A stretch of DNA of 58,089 bases from a bacterium (GTDB taxonomy: Bacteria > Acidobacteriota > Thermoanaerobaculia > Multivoradales > JAHEKO01): the NCBI GenBank assembly GCA_024224155.1, contig JAAENP010000249.1, positions 1 to 58,089 of the forward strand, given 5' to 3'. The position numbers and the translations under genes are program-made. Below are positions 1 through 8,832 of this stretch, piece by piece. Below the pieces are notes generated by a model. It was not told the DNA's origin, searched no databases, and saw nothing but the letters and a program-made list of their open reading frames with translations. Position 1 is the stretch's first letter; each line of letters opens with the position of its first letter.

Positions 1-1136
1 AGCCGCTCGATGAGGAAAGCGCGAAGCGTAGCCGGCGGTTCGGTTGTGATCTGGCTGGAGAGTCCGAGAGTCAGGTGGTCTTGGCAGAACGAGAGAGCAT
101 CTTCGGCGGCGCCCGCGTCGCCCCGCTCGAGCCTGTCGAGTAGCTCGGAAATAGCGGTTCTCAAACGGAGGAGATGTCCTCCAAGGCGCTTTTTCCAGAC
201 GGCCGAATGCTGATGACGCCAGGCCGGAGCGATGTTGTCGATGTTCTTGATGAAGATCACATCGGCGTCGATGCGGCCCAGATTGGTGATCAGTGCGCCG
301 TGACCGGCGGGGCGAAACACCAGATGGCCTGCACTCGATCGATACGGCACGCCGTTCGCCGCGAGCGCGAGCGTGTCCGTGGAGGGGTCCTGAATCGAGA
401 ACTCGATCTCGAATCGGGCTCCCGCTGTCCGCCGGGCGGTGGGCTCCGCACGTTCGGTGGCTTCTTGGAACGCGCCCAGGTGCTCGCGGTTGACCGTGAA
501 ATGGAGGGCCAGGAGTTGGTCGCGTCCCTGGGCGTAGCCGGTGGCCTCGTAGAGGTGTTCTTCAAAGGCGCTTCGGGCCCGCGAGTCGTAACTATGAAAG
601 GGGACCAGCCCCTTGGGCAACGACGCCAGGCCCAGACCCTCGGCACCGGCGACCAGCGCCGCGAGACGAAGAGGCCACTCCTTGAGGTCGGCCAGTGTCG
701 TCGAGCGCTCGATGGCCAGGCGCTCCAGCGCCGAGGCGAACGGCATCTCCTCGATCCGCTCGGCGAGCTCGAGAACCTGGCCGGCCGCGGCATCGCCTCG
801 GCCGGCTGCTCGGGCGAGCTCCCGCCGGCTGGGATCGGCCAGAGATTCGGAGGCTTTCTCGAGGAGCGAGAACATCCGGGTCGCAGCACCGGAAGCCGGG
901 ACGAACTTGACGACTCGAAGGTTCTCAACGGCCAGGTCCCAGGCGCGCTCGCGCTCGACCGCCTGCTCCGGAGCCAGAATCGCAATGCCGTCGCCGGGTC
1001 GGCAGGCCCGCCGTAGCGGGATCGGCGGCGGTGGGCTCTCGAGCAGGGCCAGCTGTTGCTCGGCCTCGCGCAGCGTGATGCCGCGGCGCTCGAGATCCTT
1101 CCTGTCGGTACTCGAGAACTGAAGGCCGGGTCGCAT
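1..1136 (-). CDS. DUF4301 family protein, partial (C-terminus beyond window edge)
   Basis: A single open frame runs from an ATG at 1136 off the left edge, giving about 378 visible residues. It carries FVPASGAATRMF (residues about 78-89), LPKGLVPFHSYD near residue 190 and GRIDADVIFIKNIDNI near residue 305, which match the DUF4301 family as I know it. The biochemical function of the family is not established. The GAATRM and PKGLVP segments resemble the glycine-rich loop and PK motif of sugar nucleotidyltransferases, so a nucleotidyltransferase-like fold is an inference only. The gene is divergent from uppP across about 120 bases. The family call is fairly secure, the function is not. Confidence 0.8.
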   Translation of the reverse strand, partial: MRPGLQFSSTDRKDLERRGITLREAEQQLALLESPPPPIPLRRACRPGDGIAILAPEQAVERERAWDLAVENLRVVKFVPASGAATRMFSLLEKASESLADPSRRELARAAGRGDAAAGQVLELAERIEEMPFASALERLAIERSTTLADLKEWPLRLAALVAGAEGLGLASLPKGLVPFHSYDSRARSAFEEHLYEATGYAQGRDQLLALHFTVNREHLGAFQEATERAEPTARRTAGARFEIEFSIQDPSTDTLALAANGVPYRSSAGHLVFRPAGHGALITNLGRIDADVIFIKNIDNIAPAWRHQHSAVWKKRLGGHLLRLRTAISELLDRLERGDAGAAEDALSFCQDHLTLGLSSQITTEPPATLRAFLIER

Positions 1137-1255
1137 GACGTTTCGCGGGCGGCGTGAGTATAGCGTCCCGAGTCGGCGAGCCTTGCGCACGACGACACTG
1201 GTACTCCGATTAGAATGACCTGTGCGCGAGGAATCGAGTTGAGGAGACACTTCCG

Positions 1256-2062
1256 ATGACCGGTCCTCATGCTCTCCTCCTGGGATTGGTTCAAGGCGTC
1301 ACGGAGTTTCTTCCGATCAGCTCCTCGGCCCACTTGATCCTGACTTCGTACTTCCTGGGTTGGGAAGACCAGGGTTTGTACTTCGACATCGCGGTGCACC
1401 TCGGGTCGATGCTGGCGGTGTTCCTCTACCTCAGGAAAGACATCTCCTCGATGGTTCGAGCGGTGGTTTCCCGAGATACGCCCAGAACCGAAAGGCGCAC
1501 CCAGATGACGCTGGTCCAGGCTCTCGCGATCGGTACGGTACCGGTGGCGCTGGCGGGGGCTCTGCTGAGTGGCTTCGTTGCCACGACCGGGCGCGCACCG
1601 GTCCTGATCGCGATGACCTCGATCGTCTTCGGGATCGTCTTGCTGGTCGCAGACCGCAAGAGCGGCCATGAGCGCGAGCTCGAGACGATCACTTGGCGCG
1701 ACGGGCTGTTGATCGGGCTGGGGCAGGCCCTGGCTTTGATTCCCGGAACCTCTCGCGCGGGCATCACGATGACGGTGGCGTTGGCTCTCGGTTACGAGAG
1801 AGCCGCTGCCGCGAGGTTCTCATTTCTGCTTGCGATACCCGTCAGCGTTCTGGTGGCTGCGAAACAGCTGCTGGACGTCGGCAGTGGCGCGACCTTGGAA
1901 ATGAGCGCGATGGCGTTCCTGATGGGTTTCGTCGTCTCGGGCGTAGCGGCCTATTTGGCAATCGACTTTTTGATCAGCTGGGTGAAACAGCAGGACTACT
2001 CGCTCTTCGTGGCCTACAGAGTCGTTCTGGGTCTCGTGATTCTGGTCTCAGTCTGGCGGTGA
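1256..2062 (+). CDS. uppP: Undecaprenyl-diphosphate phosphatase
   Basis: Integral membrane enzyme that dephosphorylates undecaprenyl diphosphate so the lipid carrier can be reused for peptidoglycan and polysaccharide synthesis. The 268-residue length is typical of the BacA/UppP family. It has GVTEFLPISSSAHLIL near the N-terminus and the active-site segment PGTSRAGIT near residue 165. The usual signature is PGxSRSxxT, so the second serine is replaced by alanine here. The ATG at 1256 is preceded by a GAGGAG ribosome binding site. The sigma-factor gene downstream starts 33 bases after the stop. Confidence 0.95.
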   Translation: MTGPHALLLGLVQGVTEFLPISSSAHLILTSYFLGWEDQGLYFDIAVHLGSMLAVFLYLRKDISSMVRAVVSRDTPRTERRTQMTLVQALAIGTVPVALAGALLSGFVATTGRAPVLIAMTSIVFGIVLLVADRKSGHERELETITWRDGLLIGLGQALALIPGTSRAGITMTVALALGYERAAAARFSFLLAIPVSVLVAAKQLLDVGSGATLEMSAMAFLMGFVVSGVAAYLAIDFLISWVKQQDYSLFVAYRVVLGLVILVSVWR

Positions 2063-2095
2063 GGCGGACGTCGTTCTTCAGCGCTTCGACCGAGG

Positions 2096-2698
2096 ATGGC
2101 AAACCATGACAAGCACTGGGTTGAGCGAGCGCTCGCGGGATCGCAAGAGGCGTTTACCCATCTGCTCGAGCTGTACCAGCGGCCGGTTTTCTCGATCGTT
2201 GTCCGCATGGTGAGGGACCCGGCCCTGGCCGAGGATCTGACCCAGGAGACCTTCGTCAAGGCGTTCCGGGCTTTGGCGACCTTTGATCGGAGCCGCAAAT
2301 TCTCGAGCTGGTTGTTCACCATCGCCCACAACACGACCATTGATCACGTTCGGCGCAAGCAGCTGCCGACGGTCTCCTTGGAGGCGGGCGGCGAGAACGA
2401 GGAAGGCGGCGGTCTCGCCTTCCTGGCGGTGGCCACGGATGCTTCGCCCGAAGAAGCGATGACGCATCGCGAGTTGGCGCACGACATGGAGCTCGCTCTA
2501 TCCGGCATGAGGTCCGAGTACGCGGAGGTCCTGGTTCTTCGCTTTCAACAGAACCTGTCCTACGAAGAGATCTCCGAGATCACGGGTCTGGCCCTGGGCA
2601 CGGTCAAGACACATCTCTACCGTGCTCGCAAGGCCCTGGCGGAAGCGCTCGAGAGCCGCGGCTGGGACCCTGGCGTTCACGCCAAGAGTCGACGGTAG
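2096..2698 (+). CDS. ECF-type RNA polymerase sigma factor
   Basis: A 200-residue sigma-70 family protein with region 2 (EDLTQETFVKAFRAL, FSSWLFTIAHNTTIDHVRRK) and a region 4 helix-turn-helix (NLSYEEISEITGLALGTVKTH). It lacks regions 1 and 3, as expected for the extracytoplasmic-function class. It should direct polymerase to stress or envelope promoters. It sits directly upstream of a single-span membrane protein in the usual anti-sigma position and of a bactofilin-like membrane protein, so the three likely form one regulated unit. The target regulon cannot be read from the sequence. Confidence 0.92.
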   Translation: MANHDKHWVERALAGSQEAFTHLLELYQRPVFSIVVRMVRDPALAEDLTQETFVKAFRALATFDRSRKFSSWLFTIAHNTTIDHVRRKQLPTVSLEAGGENEEGGGLAFLAVATDASPEEAMTHRELAHDMELALSGMRSEYAEVLVLRFQQNLSYEEISEITGLALGTVKTHLYRARKALAEALESRGWDPGVHAKSRR

Positions 2699-2776
2699 AT
2701 TAAGGTCAAAGTTGCGAAACACAGTCCATCGAAGGGTCGTAAGGTCCAAGGAAGGCGGCCGACGCCGGGAGTCGAA

Positions 2777-3319
2777 ATGAGTCGTAAGCTGAAAAAAGCA
2801 ACCGAGAGCTGGCTCGACATCGAGCGACGAGGCAGCGATGCGTCCGCCGAACGGGCCCTTTTGCGAGTCTTTCGTGCTCTTCCCGTGCCGGCTCCGAGTC
2901 CGGAGCTCGCCCGCAGGACGCTGGCGCAGCTGGGTCTCGCCCCGCTGACCGCGAGACCGGCCTCGCAATCGGGGCACAAGCCCCACTGGGCGTATCGATG
3001 GGCGGTCGCGACCGCTCTGGCGCTGTCGGGATTGGCGACGGTGCTCTACGCGCCGGCGTTGCTGTCCTCCTTGAGCCTGAAGGGCAGCGCCAATTGGATC
3101 GTCGATGTGGGGGCCGGGTTCCTGGCCGCCGTGTCCCGCCGCCTTGCCGCCGGATACACGCTCTGGGACGTCATCGGACGGGCCGGAGCCACCGCCGCCG
3201 AGGTCGTGGCGACACCACAGGTTTTGGGTTTCATGTTCGCGACTGTGCTGTTTGGATTGGCGACATTCCGGGTCTTGGCCGGTCTGGTTGCCGTTGAGAG
3301 GAGTTCGTATCATGCGTGA
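2777..3319 (+). CDS. Membrane protein in anti-sigma-factor position
   Basis: A 180-residue protein with a charged cytoplasmic-looking N-terminal 75 residues and hydrophobic stretches around residues 76-100 and 145-170. No zinc-binding anti-sigma motif (HxxxCxxC) is visible. The location after an ECF sigma gene and the topology suggest it could hold the sigma factor at the membrane, but this is positional inference. Its TGA stop overlaps the next gene's ATG region by 8 bases, which indicates translational coupling. It may instead be an accessory membrane protein of the downstream bactofilin-like product. Confidence 0.7.
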   Translation: MSRKLKKATESWLDIERRGSDASAERALLRVFRALPVPAPSPELARRTLAQLGLAPLTARPASQSGHKPHWAYRWAVATALALSGLATVLYAPALLSSLSLKGSANWIVDVGAGFLAAVSRRLAAGYTLWDVIGRAGATAAEVVATPQVLGFMFATVLFGLATFRVLAGLVAVERSSYHA

Positions 3320-4889
3320 GGCAAACAAGAACAGGAAGATCGCCGCGGTGCTGGCCGCGTTGGTGCTGGCCGTCATGGCCACCCTCGCCCTGGCTACGAC
3401 CGCGGCCGCCGCGTCGGAAGAGGTCGAAGCGGCGCTTGCGGCGCTCGAAGCGGATTTTCAAGTTCTTCCCGTCGAAGACGGTTGGCTGCTCCAGCCGGTC
3501 GACGAGACATTGGGTGTCAGCACCATCGAGGTCAAGGGCGACAGCCTCGCGATTGACGGGCAGCGGATCTCGGAAGACGAGCTGGAAGCCCGGCTCGGAG
3601 ACCTGGCCGAAACCGTCCTCGAGCTCGGCGAGGCGGCCAGATCGGTCGAGGACGACGAGATGTCCGTCGCCCGCGAGGAGTCCGAGCGAGAGCGTGAACA
3701 GGAGAGGGCCGAGCGCAGCGAGCGCCGGCGGGACCGTGGCCACCGGGATCGGTCGGACTCTCAGGTGGTCGTCGGTAACAGCCTGACCGTAGAAGAGGAT
3801 GACGTTTATCGGGACATCGTGGTCTTCGGTGGGAGCCTGACCATCGATGGGCAGGTCATCGGAGACGCGGTAGCCATTGGTGGCTCGGCCACGGTCAGTG
3901 GCGAGATCACCGGCGACCTGGCGGTTGTGGGTGGCTCGATCGAGCTCGAGGAGGGCGCCCGCGTCATGGGCGACGTGGTGAGCGTGGGCGGCTCGGTCGA
4001 ACAGGACGAGAGCGTCGAGGTTGCCGGGCAGGTGATCGAGGTGCCGTTCGGCCCGGGCTTCAACTTCGGGGACTTCAAGGGCGACTGGGGCGACTGGGGC
4101 GACTGGGGCCGGGATTGGGGCCTGACGGACAGGGCCCACAGATGGGGGCACCGCGCTCGCTGGTTCGGCTTTTTCGAGGCCGGCTGGGAGTTGATCGGGG
4201 TCCTGTTCTGCGCGCTCCTGGCCTGCCTGGTCTATCTCATAGCTCGCAATCCGGTCGAGAGGATCGCCACGAAGGTCGCCGACGAGCCGTGGAAATCGGG
4301 TCTGGTCGGACTGCTGACCCAGATTCTCTGCGTGCCAGTGCTGGTCCTGGTGTGTCTCGTGCTGTTGATCTCGATTATCGGGATCCCGTTGCTGCTGCTG
4401 GTGCCGTTCGCCATTCTGGGCTTCATCCTGGTCGCGTTTCTCGGCTACACGGCGGTGGCCTACTGGCTCGGCAGCTGGTCGGAGAAGCGCTTCGGCTGGG
4501 ATTTCGGAAGTCCCTACTTCTCGCTGCTGCTGGGTGTGGGCCTGATCGAGATCCTGGCGCTGGTGGGCGAATTCCTGGCCTTGGGCCCCGGTCCGATCAA
4601 GTTCTTCGCCGCCATGTTCGTGATCTTCGGCTGCCTGGTGATCTACGTGGCCTGGACCGTGGGCCTGGGCGGCGCGGTGCTGACGCGATTTGGGACCTGG
4701 GGAGACCAGGGCGGTCCGGCTGCGCCGGCCCCTTCCAACGAGCCGCTACCGCCGGCCCCGGACTGGGATGAGCCTTCGGCGCTATCCGCAGACGCGGCGG
4801 GCGCGGCGGGCGCGGCAGGCGATAGTGCTGGCGGGGCCGCCGAGACGTACGAGCCGCCGGGCTCCGACGAGCAGTCCGAGCACCTTTGA
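3312..4889 (+). CDS. Exported bactofilin-like polymer-forming membrane protein
   Basis: About 525 residues from the ATG at 3312. It has an N-terminal hydrophobic signal (residues about 10-33), a charged region rich in Arg/Glu, a repetitive beta segment with DIVVFGGSLTIDGQV, DAVAIGGSATVSGEI and DLAVVGGSIELEEG typical of polymer-forming (bactofilin-type) domains, a Gly-Asp-Trp tandem repeat, and four to five membrane spans in the C-terminal third. The tail is rich in proline and alanine. This resembles acidobacterial polymer-forming membrane proteins found next to ECF sigma factors. It probably builds or anchors an envelope-associated scaffold, which is an inference. Confidence 0.8.
   Translation: MREANKNRKIAAVLAALVLAVMATLALATTAAAASEEVEAALAALEADFQVLPVEDGWLLQPVDETLGVSTIEVKGDSLAIDGQRISEDELEARLGDLAETVLELGEAARSVEDDEMSVAREESEREREQERAERSERRRDRGHRDRSDSQVVVGNSLTVEEDDVYRDIVVFGGSLTIDGQVIGDAVAIGGSATVSGEITGDLAVVGGSIELEEGARVMGDVVSVGGSVEQDESVEVAGQVIEVPFGPGFNFGDFKGDWGDWGDWGRDWGLTDRAHRWGHRARWFGFFEAGWELIGVLFCALLACLVYLIARNPVERIATKVADEPWKSGLVGLLTQILCVPVLVLVCLVLLISIIGIPLLLLVPFAILGFILVAFLGYTAVAYWLGSWSEKRFGWDFGSPYFSLLLGVGLIEILALVGEFLALGPGPIKFFAAMFVIFGCLVIYVAWTVGLGGAVLTRFGTWGDQGGPAAPAPSNEPLPPAPDWDEPSALSADAAGAAGAAGDSAGGAAETYEPPGSDEQSEHL
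4080..4106 (+). repeat. Three tandem copies of a 9-base unit coding Gly-Asp-Trp
   Basis: The unit GGCGACTGG occurs three times without interruption inside the bactofilin-like gene, just before its first C-terminal membrane span. It encodes a GDW repeat and is a possible site of copy-number variation. Confidence 0.9.
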
Positions 4890-4904
4890 CCGCGGGCCGT
4901 CCTG

Positions 4905-7106
4905 CTATGAGGAGCTGATGAACGGGCTCGAGGAGGCGATCTCGGCCGCCAGCGACGTCTGACGCTGTTCTTCCTTCCGCGTCGAGACCGCGATCCTCAG
5001 CGCTCGCATCTGACCCACCAGTACCACCAGCTTGCGCGCTCGCGTGACCGCGGTGTAGATCAGGTTTCTCTGGAGCATCACGAAGTGCTGGGTATGGACC
5101 GGTATGACCACGCAGGGATACTCGCTTCCTTGCGATTTGTGAACCGTGCAGGCATAGGCCAGCACCAACTCCTCCAGAGCCGGCCCCTCGTAGTCGACCC
5201 GACGGCCGTCGTACGCAACCGTGATCCGTGAGCCGTTCGTCGGCGTCGTCAGGACCGTGCCGATATCGCCGTTGAAGACGTCCAGGTCATAGTTGTTGCG
5301 TATCTGCATGACCCGATCCGCCGGGCGGAACCGTGGCCCGACAGCGTCTCGGGCCGGGCTCTGAGCGGGGTTGAGCAGGGCTTGCAGCTCCCGGTTGAGG
5401 TTGTCGGTTCCGAGGAGGCCGCGCCGCATCGGCGTCAGGACCTGGATCGCTCGCTTGGGGTCGAGACCGAACTGTCGCGGGATTCGCTCCGAGACGAGCT
5501 TCTTCAGCGTACGCAGCACCTCTTCGGGTTCGTCGCGCTGGATAAAGAAGAAGTCGGAGTCGGCGCCGACACGCTCGTCGATCGGAGCCAGCCCGCGCCG
5601 AATGCGATGCGCGTTGACCACGATCCTGCTGGCCTCGGCCTGGCGGAAGATCTCCTCGAGCCTGGCCACGGGGAGCTTTTCACTTGCGATGATGTCCTGC
5701 AGGACCTTGCCGGGTCCGACCGAGGGCAGCTGATCGACATCGCCCACCAGAAGAAGTCGCGCTCGATCCGGCACCGCCTGCAACAGAGCGTAGGTGAGGG
5801 GAACGTCGAGCATCGACGCCTCGTCCACGACCACCAGGTCCGCCTTGAGTGGAAGTTGGCGATCCCGGCGGAAACGCATCGTATGCGGGTCGAACTCGAG
5901 CAGCCGATGAACGGTCTTGACGGTGCTGCCGGTCGCCTCGCTGAGCCGGTTGGCCGCTCGTCCGGTCGGAGCCGCCAGGAGGACGCGCTGTTGTTTGCGC
6001 TCGAAGATATCCAGAATGCCCTTGAGCAGGGTCGTCTTGCCCGTGCCGGGGCCGCCGGTCAAGACCATGACCTTCTGGCTCAGCGCCTGGCGCAGAGCCG
6101 ACTCCTGGGCCGGAGCCAGGTCGAGCCCCTGTCGCTTCCGCCACCACTCGAGGGCGCCATCGAGACTCGAGACCACCGCCGGGGAGACAGTGCCATGAAT
6201 TCGTAGGAGCCGTTTGGCGATGGCGGTCTCCGCCCGCGAGAGCTCGGCCAGAGCCACCGTCTCCCGGCTGCGGGCGGTCTTTTGAATCACGGCTCCCCGC
6301 TCGGCCAGAGAGCCGAGGCCTTGCCGCAGTCGTTGCACGTCCAGTTCGAGCATCGCCGCCGCTCGCTCGAGCAGGTCGTCACGCCCGAGATAGGTGTGGC
6401 CGTCGGCCGAGGCCCGGCGCAGAGCGAACAGCAGGCCGGCGGCCGCGCGCTCGACCGTATCGTGACCCAGCCCCAGTTTCTGAGCCAGGCGGTCGGCCAG
6501 GTTGAAGCCGACTCCCGAGACGTCTTCCGCCAGCCGGTAGGGGTTGCTCTTGGCGACGCTGATCGAGGCGTTGCCGTAGTGGCGGACGATCCGAACCGCC
6601 AGCGCAGCGGAGACGTCGTGCTGCTGGAGAAAGATCAGAGCATCGCGTGCGAGACGCTGTTCCTTCCAGGCCTTGGCGATGCGAGCGACCTTGATCTTGC
6701 CGATGCCGTTGATTTCCACCAGGCGCTCGGGTTCGTTGTCGAGAAGCTCGAGAGTCGACTCTCCGAACCGGCGTACGATTCTCTTGGCGGTCGCCGGGCC
6801 CACGCCGGGAAGGCTGCCGCTGCCGAGGAAGCGTTCGAGCCCTTCCAGGGAGGTCGGCTCCAGGCTCGAGTAGGAATCGATCCGGAACTGGCGGCCGTAC
6901 TTCGGATCCCGCTGCCAACGGCCATCGAGCCGCAGGGCTTCACCAACCTGGACTCCGGGCATGCGACCGACCGCTCCAACCGTGCGGCCGTCCTCGGTCT
7001 CGAGCTTGAGAACGGTCCAGCCGCTGTCGGGATTGCGGAAAACGATTCGAGCGACGATGCCGGTCAGACTCGCGAGCGCTTGCGGTTTCGTCGGTGGGAG
7101 AGGCAT
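4905..7106 (-). CDS. recD2: RecD2-type ATP-dependent DNA helicase
   Basis: A 733-residue SF1B helicase without RecBC partners. It shows an N-terminal OB-like segment, tandem helix-hairpin-helix motifs (LPGVGPATAKRIV near residue 99, EINGIGKIK near 131), Walker A GGPGTGKTT near residue 350, Walker B VVDEASMLD, the motif LVGDVDQLPSVG, and C-terminal TVHKSQGSEY and YTAVTRAR. The length fits RecD2 proteins, which unwind DNA 5' to 3' in repair. The ATG at 7106 was chosen because similarity begins there; the frame stays open further upstream only as antisense of the regulator gene. It is divergent from that regulator across 96 bases. Confidence 0.93.
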   Translation of the reverse strand: MPLPPTKPQALASLTGIVARIVFRNPDSGWTVLKLETEDGRTVGAVGRMPGVQVGEALRLDGRWQRDPKYGRQFRIDSYSSLEPTSLEGLERFLGSGSLPGVGPATAKRIVRRFGESTLELLDNEPERLVEINGIGKIKVARIAKAWKEQRLARDALIFLQQHDVSAALAVRIVRHYGNASISVAKSNPYRLAEDVSGVGFNLADRLAQKLGLGHDTVERAAAGLLFALRRASADGHTYLGRDDLLERAAAMLELDVQRLRQGLGSLAERGAVIQKTARSRETVALAELSRAETAIAKRLLRIHGTVSPAVVSSLDGALEWWRKRQGLDLAPAQESALRQALSQKVMVLTGGPGTGKTTLLKGILDIFERKQQRVLLAAPTGRAANRLSEATGSTVKTVHRLLEFDPHTMRFRRDRQLPLKADLVVVDEASMLDVPLTYALLQAVPDRARLLLVGDVDQLPSVGPGKVLQDIIASEKLPVARLEEIFRQAEASRIVVNAHRIRRGLAPIDERVGADSDFFFIQRDEPEEVLRTLKKLVSERIPRQFGLDPKRAIQVLTPMRRGLLGTDNLNRELQALLNPAQSPARDAVGPRFRPADRVMQIRNNYDLDVFNGDIGTVLTTPTNGSRITVAYDGRRVDYEGPALEELVLAYACTVHKSQGSEYPCVVIPVHTQHFVMLQRNLIYTAVTRARKLVVLVGQMRALRIAVSTRKEEQRQTSLAAEIASSSPFISSS

Positions 7107-7202
7107 GGGCTGAGCGGAGATAGAAGTGTATGCGAATCGAGTATGGTACCGGCCGGACCGGGGAGTCGACGGTGTCCGGGCTCTGTGCGACAATTTGGCG
7201 CT

Positions 7203-8591
7203 ATGGCGAAGACTCCCACCGTCGTCGTGATCGACGATGAAACGGGCTCGCGCGAGTCGATGGCGATCGCGCTCGAGAAGGCGGGCTGGTCGGTCAGCAC
7301 CTTCGACGACGCCGCCAAGGCGCTGGCCTTCATCGAGGAGACTCCCAGCGTTACCTTGGCGATTTGCGACTTGCGCATGCCCGGAATGGACGGTCTCGGA
7401 TTCCTCGAAGCGGCGGCCGAGCGGGAGCTGGATCTGCGCGTCATTCTGGTGACCGGGTATGGCTCGATCGAGTCGGCCGTCGAGGCCATGCGCGTCGGAG
7501 CCGACGACTACCTGACAAAGCCCGTGGACCTTTATGAGCTGCGCCAGAGGGTTACCAATCTGCTCGAGAACCGCGAGCTCAGGGAGGAGGTCTCGACCCT
7601 GCGCCAACGTCTCGACAAACGCTTCGGCTTCGAGAGCATCATCGGCAAGGCCGAGCCCATGGAGCGGATGTTCGAGCAGATGCGACTGGTGGCCCCGACC
7701 CGGTCGAGTGTCTTGATCATCGGCGAGAGCGGCACCGGCAAGGAGCTCGTCGCCAACGCCCTCCACCAGGCCAGTCCAAGGCGAGATGAGCGTTTTCTCG
7801 CGATCAACTGCGGTGCGATCCCGCCCGACATTCTCGAGAGCGAGCTGTTCGGCCACGAGAAGGGCTCTTTCACCGGAGCGGTGTCGAGGAAGATCGGCAA
7901 GTTCGAGATGGCCCACAAAGGCACTTTGTTTTTGGATGAGATCAGCGAGCTCTATCCCGAGCTCCAGGTCAAACTGCTGCGAGTTCTCGAAGAGCGCGCC
8001 ATCATGAGAGTGGGCAGCGGAGAGGTTCTCGACGTCGATTTTCGGTTGATCGCGGCGACCAATCGGGATCTCGAGCGGGTGGTGGCCGAGGGCAAGTTCC
8101 GCGAAGATCTGTACTACCGGCTGAAGGTGGTAACGATAGCGGTGCCGCCGTTGCGGTCTCGGCTCGGAGACCTGGCGCTGCTTGCGGAAACTTTTCTCGA
8201 GCGCCTGTGCGCCGAGCACGGTCGATCGCCCAAGCGATTGTCCCAGGGCGCTCTGGAGACGATGGCCGGGTACGCCTGGCCCGGCAACGTTCGTGAGCTA
8301 CGCAATGTGCTCGAGTCGCTCGTGATCTTCCATCAGGGCGAGGAGGTGGGGAGCGAGGACCTGCCCGTCAACGTCCGTCGGGGGCAGCAGGGTGCGAGGT
8401 CGAGCGGAACCATCCAAAGCCTGGTCGGCGCGCCGCTGAAGATGGCCGAGATCGAGCGCCGGGCGATTCTCGAGACCCTCGAGTTGACCGGAGGCAAGCG
8501 CGCCGAGGCGGCCGCGATCCTGGACATCGGGCTCAGGACGCTGCAACGAAAGCTCAAGGAGTACCGCGAGGCGGGAACTTCGGAGATCTAG
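7203..8591 (+). CDS. NtrC-family sigma-54-dependent response regulator
   Basis: A 462-residue regulator. The receiver domain (1-120) has the acidic pair at residues 11-12 and phosphoacceptor Asp56 in AICDLRMPGMDG. The AAA+ domain has Walker A GESGTGKE and a sigma-54 contact loop GSFTGA (the canonical form is GAFTGA). A Fis-type helix-turn-helix (EAAAILDIGLRTLQRKL) ends the protein. It activates sigma-54 promoters after phosphorylation. No histidine kinase is encoded nearby, so it is an orphan within the window. The ATG at 7203 begins the receiver domain; upstream sequence in the same frame is antisense to recD2. Confidence 0.94.
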   Translation: MAKTPTVVVIDDETGSRESMAIALEKAGWSVSTFDDAAKALAFIEETPSVTLAICDLRMPGMDGLGFLEAAAERELDLRVILVTGYGSIESAVEAMRVGADDYLTKPVDLYELRQRVTNLLENRELREEVSTLRQRLDKRFGFESIIGKAEPMERMFEQMRLVAPTRSSVLIIGESGTGKELVANALHQASPRRDERFLAINCGAIPPDILESELFGHEKGSFTGAVSRKIGKFEMAHKGTLFLDEISELYPELQVKLLRVLEERAIMRVGSGEVLDVDFRLIAATNRDLERVVAEGKFREDLYYRLKVVTIAVPPLRSRLGDLALLAETFLERLCAEHGRSPKRLSQGALETMAGYAWPGNVRELRNVLESLVIFHQGEEVGSEDLPVNVRRGQQGARSSGTIQSLVGAPLKMAEIERRAILETLELTGGKRAEAAAILDIGLRTLQRKLKEYREAGTSEI

Positions 8592-8610
8592 GAGTTTAGG
8601 AGACCCACGC

Positions 8611-8826
8611 ATGGAATTACCTTTTGGCGTCCTCATCCACAACGAGATTCTGGGGATCAAGGGCTCCCGGGGCGATCTGCTCAATATCAGTCCGCACGGT
8701 TATTACGAAGTCAACTTGAAGTTCGGTGAGAACACCCATCGCGTGCTGCTGCCGATCGCCAACACGGTGATTATCGGTCAGGAGGCCGAGGTGCCCGCCG
8801 CCGAGCGCATCGAGGTCGAGCGTTAG
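8611..8826 (+). CDS. Small conserved-looking hypothetical protein
   Basis: A 71-residue soluble protein with a well-placed start 19 bases after the upstream regulator and an AGGAG-type ribosome binding site. It is rich in beta-branched residues (EVNLKFGENTHRVLLP, NTVIIGQEAEV) and has no signal, membrane span or cysteine. It is probably cotranscribed with the regulator gene. I do not recognise the family; it may be a small beta-barrel or PilZ-sized module. Confidence 0.7.
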   Translation: MELPFGVLIHNEILGIKGSRGDLLNISPHGYYEVNLKFGENTHRVLLPIANTVIIGQEAEVPAAERIEVER

Positions 8827-8832
8827 CGGCTG

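Noticed and set aside
290-1669. Long minus-strand open frame of 459 codons across the DUF4301 gene and into uppP
   Set aside because: Its translation is low-complexity and arginine-rich; DUF4301 and uppP in other frames have clear family motifs.
7107-8219. Upstream extension of the recD2 frame
   Set aside because: It is antisense to the NtrC-type regulator; the helicase begins at 7106.
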